A stretch of DNA of 64,000 nt, taken from positions 13,328,086-13,392,085 of the forward strand of contig OY754986.1 of assembly GCA_963576475.1 (NCBI GenBank). Reading direction: 5' to 3'. Below are positions 26,701-35,700 of this stretch, in pieces. The notes under the pieces are model-generated. The model was not told the origin of the DNA and did no database searches. It was given only the letters and a program-made list of their open reading frames with translations. Origin of the DNA: Molanna angustata (taxonomy: Eukaryota; Arthropoda; Insecta; Trichoptera; Molannidae). The translations under genes were made by a program, and so were the position numbers. The stretch's first letter is position 1. Every line of letters starts with the position of its first letter.

Positions 26701-29700
26701 GCCTGAACTGGTGTGTGGGGATACAGGCATATTTCGTGCTTTCTGTCACCTGTCGCTGGTTACCTCACGTTGTTGAATTTGCCATGATGCTACAAATGAA
26801 AAGCATTTTGACAGCTTTTCAAGATGAAAGAATTAACGGATGTGTATGGTAAACTTATCAGTTTGTGCGCTATAATTTAATTTATCCTTATATATCAGGT
26901 AATTTGTAGGTGCACTGGCGGACTCGTAACAAAACGGCAATTTCTTCCAACCAGACAGAGTGTATTTTAAACATACAATACAGTGTGTATAATGTTAAAT
27001 CGATCGAACTTTTAGTTTGCTGTGTACAGAGAACACAATTACCTACCTACATCATATGTATGTTAGACACATAAAAACATAAAACTTTTTTTTTTATTTT
27101 AATTAAATTAACAATACATATATAAAATACAAAACAATCAAACCATATAGAAGAAAAAAACATATTTCCCTTTACCAGAGTGCAAGCATTCTTGTGTAAA
27201 GGAGACAATTTAATACAAAAGACACAAAATATTATATATACATACATAATTATTATCTATACAAAAGGAAGTTAATATAATTTACATATCAGTCAAATTT
27301 AATTTATTTTTTATTTTTCTTTTGAATTCATTATATTCAATTGCCAGTCTCAAATCTGTTTCAAGTTGGTTGAACCACACCACCCCATTGTAAGTGTAGT
27401 GCTGTGCAAAACTTGTATGTGTTAACGGAGTACACAATTGGCCCACTATTTTTTTAATAAATATGTCCTTGTTAAACAAGTGCATATACATCTTCCTACG
27501 TTCCCTAAAATAAGCAAATAAATGCTTGTGCTTAGGTGAACGAAATCGGTCGAGGCAGGATTCGAACTCGCGACCACTGGATTACTAGCCTAGCGCGCTA
27601 ACTGCTCTGCCACTGACCCATCTATATTTTGTCTATATATGTAACGCAGGGAAATCCCAAGCTTAGTAGAGAGTTCCTGCATAAACTGACAAAATTTGAT
27701 ATAGAATGCTGTATACAGCCTTCTTAGGTTATAGTTAACCGATCAAGATTATACTGGTTTTTTAACATATATATTTTTTTTATTCACACCATCGCAGCAA
27801 TACCCACAATGTAGTCACCAGCGACAGGTGTGCGGGTGCGCTTTACCTTGTAAAAAAGAAAAACGACACATGAGTGTATCCCAAACACAAGTCTCGCCTC
27901 ACTATTTTGCCTGTTGTATTTTCGAATACCCATTTTCATTACATGTATATTAATGTCAATAAAAATAATTAATTATTATCTTGCTCAAGCCTTTTCTTGG
28001 CACACGCCGCTTTTTGCACAATTTGTAAACACTTAATTGACATTTATTAGATATAAATTGGAAATAGATAAACATAATTAATAATATGAACGTTGTTAAG
28101 CCATTGGTTTTTGTCAGTAGTATCTGACTGAATGTCAGATGTTGGCCGAACCTGAATGTTCGTCCCTAACCGTAACCGTCGCGTCGGCCGAAACCGAAAA
28201 GACCATGATATATAAAAATCTCGTGACACGATGTTCGTACACGCGAAACCGTCCAACCGATTTCAATGAAATTTTCTAAAATTGTATAGTCGCTTCCGGA
28301 TTGAAAGATAGGATGATAATTTAATTATACATTAAATTATTAATTGTTATACTCAATATAAATTTAATTCAAGAACTACACACATAATGTAATATTTATG
28401 TCACAAAACTGTTCAAATGAATAGCTCGGACAGGACTTCCTAGTGAGGTGTTCATCGTACCCTAGAAATTACAAACTTATGAATAACTTACAAACACTTT
28501 TAATTTTTTTTTACACTGACAGCGTTTACTATGTAGAATTCCATTTTTAAATAAATTAAACTCTTGTTTTTATTTCTACATTTATTTTTACTCTCCAGAA
28601 CGACCGTTTCGCCTGGTAAGGCCTTTTCAACTGGTCTTTCGCCTGGTGAAGGCTGGTCAACTGTTGAAAAGGCCTTCACCAGGCGAAACGGTCGTTCTGG
28701 AGAGTAAAAATAAATGCAGAAAGAAAAACAAGTGTTTAATTTCTTTAAAAACTTACAAACACATTTATTTAAAAAAAAAGGGAATATGTCCTTGTTAAAC
28801 AAGTACATATACATCTTCCTACGTTCCCTAAAATAAGCAAATTAATGCTTGTGCTTAGGTGAACGAAATCGGTCGAGGCAGGATTCGAACTCGCGACCAC
28901 TGGATTACTAGCCCAGCGCGCTAACCGCTACCACCGACCCATCTAAATACGTATAATATATGTACACGTATACTTAACTTCTAGCTCTGGTATGTAATTG
29001 AATTTGTAACTTCATCTTTGTATTGTTAATAAAATAAATAAATATTTTTGGACCCGATAAATAAAATATTTGTAAATATTTATAATTTTTAACGAATTAT
29101 TTTTTAATAACTTGAAGGTTTTTTCTTTGACACAGTGGAAGTTCATAATTATAAATTGTAGAAAAACACTTATAAAAAGAAACAGAGTTAGATTCCACAA
29201 TGAGTATTTTTATTTGCCTAAGCGAATATATAGTGAGTATCAGGGGCGTGCCTTGAGAAATGTCGACAGTAATAATTGTATAATATGGTTCTGTAACGTA
29301 TCGTATCTACAAACGGTTCAATTTTTATTTTGTGGTATGATTGCAATCAAAATATTATTAGGTCTTGAATTTCTTTCATAGGCAAGCCAAGATTTTCGGC
29401 TTCTATAAGCAATTCCGCAACTGAAAAAAAAAAAAATAATAATAATCCGCTACTGGTGAGTATATAATATTGATTATATAGTGTGCCTCTGAGGATGCCA
29501 GCTGTGACTGGCGAAAGCGCTTAGGCAAATAAAAATACTCATTGTGGAATATAACTGTGTTTCAATTTATAAGTGTTTTTTTTTACAATTTAGAACTATT
29601 TTTTATATTTCTCGTCCCAAAATATTTATGTAGATTAATATTAGATTATGATCGACTACTAATTAACATTTTTTAACATAAAGCCAAAGGTGCTATTTTT

Positions 29701-32700
29701 GGCCGAAGGTGGCCGAAGCCGAACGTCGGTCTGACGTTAGTTCTTAGTAATGTAAAAACATTGAGTAATTTTATCTTGCAGCTAATATATTAGTAAGTAT
29801 ATGAATCATACTGATCGATCATATTTATTAATTTCACTTGCTATCGACGACTCAATCGATCAATAATCGACGGATAAATCGATCTATCCTTGAAGCAATA
29901 TTTTTTTGGCCTATAAGTACCTACCCATAATAATTTACAATTACGTTATTAAATATTTTTTGCAATAGAATGATCTCGTGATAACGTGATTATTTTTTGG
30001 TGGAATTTTAAGTAGGTATACCATATAAAAAAAATATAACCAAAGTTTACCTCACACAGAACACTGCATAAAAATAAATATTATGTATCTGTTTTTTTTA
30101 CCTAGTTTTTAATGCGAAAAACATAAATAAAGTGTCTAATTTACAAATGGTAATACACTAAGAAAAGCCGATGAAGAAAACTAGAGCTTGGAAAACGCAT
30201 TTAGAGCTGTCAAAGTTGATATTAAATGCGAAAATTTTCAACACAAATATTAGTCGTATTAAAAATAGTAAGTATCATACAATTGCTTAAATAATATGTT
30301 GAGAAAACTAATTTATTTCAAAAATGTGACCAAATGTGAATACATAATAATCTTTTTTCTAACCTCAAACGGCAAAGGTGTTGATAAAATTATTCCCGCA
30401 ACCAATTTCCATTCAATTTATAAAGCAACTCGCTCACGCGAGTTGCCATTTTCATTATGGAATGGAGATTTACGTACACATCATACTATTATTTCGTTGT
30501 CGTATTTTATTACATCCCGTATAATATTCGGTTAGGTTTAGTTAGTTTTTAATGATAATAGCGACTCCCATTGTATTAGGTTTAGTTGGTGTTTAATAAT
30601 AATAGCGACTCGCATGAGCGAGTCGCTTTATAAATTGAATAGAAATTGGTTGCAGGCAAAATTTTCAGCACCTTTGCCATTTGAGGTAAGGAATAATTTT
30701 ATTTTTTATTCGTATTTGTCAATCAAAACATATTTTTTTCTACTTTTATGATTTTGAACACAATGTGTTATTTTTTATGTTTGAATTATCGCGATAAATG
30801 TCAATTTTGACAGCTCATCCGACATTGGTAATCCGACATCCAAGCTCTAGTATGAAAAAATGGGGTGAGAGTTCTACAAGTGAAGAGTGCTGGTGATAAT
30901 CATGTGAAAGTTTTATAAAGCAACGTTGCAAATGTGTAGTTCAGGGCAAAAGTAACCCCAAGCAATGCGCTTCACAATGTCGAACGTCAACTGAATTTAT
31001 TAGTTGATGAAATTGCTCTGTGCACCGGTGAAATCACCACCATTCTTTCGCTTGGCGAGCTCTACTTTATTGCACTTTGAAAGCTCAGTTACACTTAAAC
31101 AAAAGTATTAAATGATTTGTTCAATTCGATATTCAAAATTAAATATTCACACACAATTCTCTTAAATAAACCTTTGGTAATTGTTTGCAAGTACTGTCCC
31201 TGGCCGATCGCAATAATTTTTATATCAAAATCATACTTAAACAAAAATTTTCGTGAGAAAAAAAAGTTAGCAATAATGGCTGATTGATGAAATTGAATGA
31301 ACGCTGATAAACCAATCCTAAAAATGATTTCGTATCGGTTATTACAACGTGTGCACTTTTTTGTTCATAATACAATAATTCAAAAATATTCGACATCATA
31401 CAGTAAAAAGATACAAAAAATAATTGCAATAAAATAAAATGAAGTAAATATTATAACAGATCATTCAATATTTGAAATTGAAATGTCTGTTTTATTTTTC
31501 TTTGTAGCCAATTTGACCCACTATAATCTGTCTATCTCCACACGTACAAAGGTATCTTTAAGTATTAGTAGTAGCACATTTTTAATAAACATTCAAACAA
31601 AGACGGCACTTGAATATTCTGAAACAGTTACAAACTTGGATAGTTGTTTTTTTTTATTATAATTTGTATTATCAATCTTGGTGCTATTTCTAGAGGCAAA
31701 ATTTATCAGTATTGTTACTTATTCAAACTAACTTATAACAAACATTTGTTTGCAGAAAAGGAGTATGGAACATGACGTTATATGACTATGCCCAGACAAC
31801 TACCATCACTAGAGGAGACGAACCAGAAGCCGATGGTTCATATTCTTTGGATGTCCACGTTGAGATTGATAGGATCGGAAACATGCAACTGCATGTCTCC
31901 AATATACTCAATGGAAATAATATTTTAGGTATGTAAATATTAATTTATTTATACAACATTTTTTTGTACATACATACATACTACAAATAGTACAGCTGTA
32001 CAAATAGTACATAGTACAAATGGCGGACTTATTGCTTTGAGGCAATTTCTTCCAGTCAACCATCTGAGATCAAAAGTACATACATAGTTTCATAGAGAAA
32101 TTACACAAATTCAGAAAGGAGAGGAAAATCAGAGAGGGAAGAGAGAGGATGAGGAGCGAACAAAAGGGATGGAAAGTGAAAATGGGATATATGTTCGTTA
32201 TGGAATTGAGAGGAAGAGTGAGCATTTAAGACGATATTTGAAATTTGGAAGTGATGTGGCAGTTCTAATATCAAATGCTAAATTGTTCCATAGCCGGGCA
32301 GCATGAATAGTGGTGAAGGAAGATGAATAGTATTCTGTAACGTGAGGTGGGATGGCAAGCGTTCTTTCTTCTCTAGACCGAAGTGGGAGTCCATGAGAGG
32401 CCAACGGTTGAAATCTTTCTTTCAGATATGCGGGGGCATTCGGATTGTTTAATACATTAAACAGGAGGCAGAGGGTGTGCTGATCTCGGCGCAGATGGAT
32501 GGGAAGCCATTTAAGTTGTTGGCGAAGATGCGACATACATATGATCATACTTACGGAGGTTAAATACGAATCGTATGCAGACATTTTGATGTCTGCGTAG
32601 TCAAGAATAGGGAGAAGGAGAGGGGAGAGAGGAATATTGATAGTGTAAGTAATATTCAAGATGTTGAAGATGGAAGAGATAATGAAGGCATTGTAGAGAA

Positions 32701-35700
32701 TAAGAGGGAAGAAATAGACTCCCAAAGATTACTATACCTTGGTCTAATAATGAAAAACCAGAGAAATAAGGATGACTGGAAAACCCCAAAAGAAGAAAGA
32801 ACGAAAATTTGAAGCGTATGGTGAGACAGATCAAATTATCCGTTTTGTTTGAGAGAATAGCGATGCAAAACTGGATAGGACCTAACTTTTGTGATACTTC
32901 ATACATATAGGAAACTGCAGGGTCAAAGCCAGATAGTTGTCACAAATTGTGAAATATTTCAATAAAAAGTCGACACTAAGCGAATATATCATAATGTCGT
33001 TATACCGGCATCGAAACATTATACCAAAATTCTTTGTAAATCGTATTATTTCATAACACACGGTCCAAGTCGACCATATCGAGACCATGGCTCAATGTCA
33101 CTAACTTTTCTACCTCATTTCATATGCGCATAATATACATTTTTACCGTTAAGTATTAGGTATATTATTCCGTATATTTGATGTAGAAACAATCCTTGAG
33201 TTCCGTTTAAGCACCAGATATAGCACTAGATACCTTCCTTTTCATTCTATAAAACTCTGACAAAGCCGGTCCTGACATATTGTCTCTGAAACCCTGATAA
33301 TAACGAAGGATCTAGAGGGAAAATTGCAGCATTTTGATAGGATTCTCAGAACAGTCTACGATTTTTTTTACTATTATAGGTAAATCTACAGACCATAATA
33401 TGAGTTGTGTACACATTTGTCTCGTATATCTGCTTCGTCAGAAATTCATCGTTCATTTTTTTTTAAATGAATATGTCCTTCTTAAACAAGTAAATATACA
33501 TCTTCCTACGTTCCCTAAAATAAGCAAATAAATGCTTGTGCTTAGGTGAACGAAATCGGTCGAGGCGGGATTCGAGCTCGCGACTACTGGATTACTAACC
33601 CAGCGCGCTAACCGCTCTGCCACCGACCCATCTTTTTTACTATCGTAGGTAACTCCATAGACCATATAAGTTGTCATTTGTCTCGTATACTTGCTTTGTC
33701 AGACATTCCTCGTTCATTTTTTTATCATCGTAGTTAACTAGAAAGATCGTAATATGAGTTGTATACATATTTGTCTCGTATAGGTACTTGCTTTGTCAGA
33801 CATTCATCGTTCATTTTTTTATCATCGTAGTCAACTACAAAGATCGTAATATGAGTTGTATACATATTTGTCTCGTATAGGTAGGTACTTGCTTTGTCAG
33901 ACATTCATCGTTCATTTTTTTATCATCGTAGTCAACTACAAAGATCGTAATATGAGTTGTATACATATTTGTCTCGTATAGGTAGGTACTTGCTTTGTCA
34001 GACATTCATCGTTCATTTTTTTATCATCGTAGTCAACTACAAAGATCGTAATATGAGTTGTATACATATTTGTCTCGTATACTTGCTTTGTCAGACGTTC
34101 ATCGTTCATTTTTTTACATTTTTTTTAAAATCGTCGTTAACCCCAAAAACTTTGGTGACAAGAAAATTATTCGAAAAACAATTATTCGAATGCTCAATTT
34201 TACGAAAATCAATTTTACGAATGGCAATTATTCGAATCACATTTTTTCGAAAAACAATTTTCCGAACACACAATTATCAGAATTTACAATTGTTCGAATT
34301 TTTATGACGTCATGTTGGTAGTATTGTGAGAGGAATAACCCATAGATTTTTATTATAATATACTAGATGTCGTAGTTAGCAAATTTTGTATGAATCGAAG
34401 TGAGGCATTTTTCCGGGAGATTTTTGACGTTTTAGTTTTAACGTAATTGTATTCGGATTTATTTGTCGTAAAAAACACTTTGTTAATTTAGATTTAGAGA
34501 AAAGTTATTTAGGATGTGTTGAAATGTAAGGAAAACTGAAATATGTTAATAACCAAAACGTCAATCGCGCGATATTCCATGACTCACTTTTTGCACGGAG
34601 TACTACATCTACATAGGTAGTATAATATGTATAATAAAAATCTATGGAATAAACAACATGGCGACGCACCGCGCTGTCAGATATCCTAGGATGTACACCG
34701 ATTTTTTAAACCTAAACCTATAAAACATTGGTAAAAATAGGTTGGTTAGGTTTGTTTGTAGATATAATTGCGACTGGCGTGAGCCAGTTGCATTATATAT
34801 AAAAAAAGTAACTATAATATTAAAATAAAATAACTAAATTGGTGTGAATACTAGATAAACTGTCTGTACATGATGTGTCAAAATCAAAAACTGGTGTACA
34901 AACTAGGCTATCCCCCGCTGTCAAACATCAGTTATTAAAAATATGCAAACATACGTACCCAACAATAATACAACAAGTAATAATAGTCTTCATCGAATAT
35001 ATTTTACTGGCAACAAATATGTCAAACGAGGCAACATAATGACACAAAAATATATTAAATTCGGTCAATTGGTTTTCCAACAAATGTTAGTTCGAATAAT
35101 TTGCTTTCGGACAATTGTCATTCTGATAACTGATTTTCGAAAAATTGTTATTCGTACAATTGCGCATTCGAACAATTGTGTTTCGAAGAATTTTCATGTA
35201 ATCAAAAACCTTATGAGTTGTGTTCACACTTGTCGCTGCGATTTTCAAAGTGCAAATAAGGCTAACGAATCCCAATTTAATTCATCTCGCCTTCAAACAG
35301 GTTTTATTTATTATTCGTAAATACTTTGATATATTTTTTATTTCGCCCGTATTAATAGACATTAGACATACTCCGGAGGCCATAATTATAGATGAACCCG
35401 GATCTTTATAGATGATTTTTTTTAGTATGCATAAAAATATAAACCCGGCATAAACATCAGTTACTTTTGACATTGCGTATATGCAAATAAGGAAAACATG
35501 TTTTATTCATGTAGGTACATTATCTTAATCAGAGATTTATCAAGAATTATGCGATCGCTGGTCAAAAAATATATAATAAATAATACAAATCGTACAAACA
35601 TCACGCCAAATTCCTCACGGGGTAGGCAGAGAGAATCGACCGCCACATTTTTTAATCTATCATGGCACACGAACGCCGTGGCTCAGTTGGTTAACCGTTT

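Noticed and set aside
33355..34130. CRISPR-like regular spacing
   Set aside because: Units are contiguous 90-102 bp repeats without unique spacers, in an insect genome.
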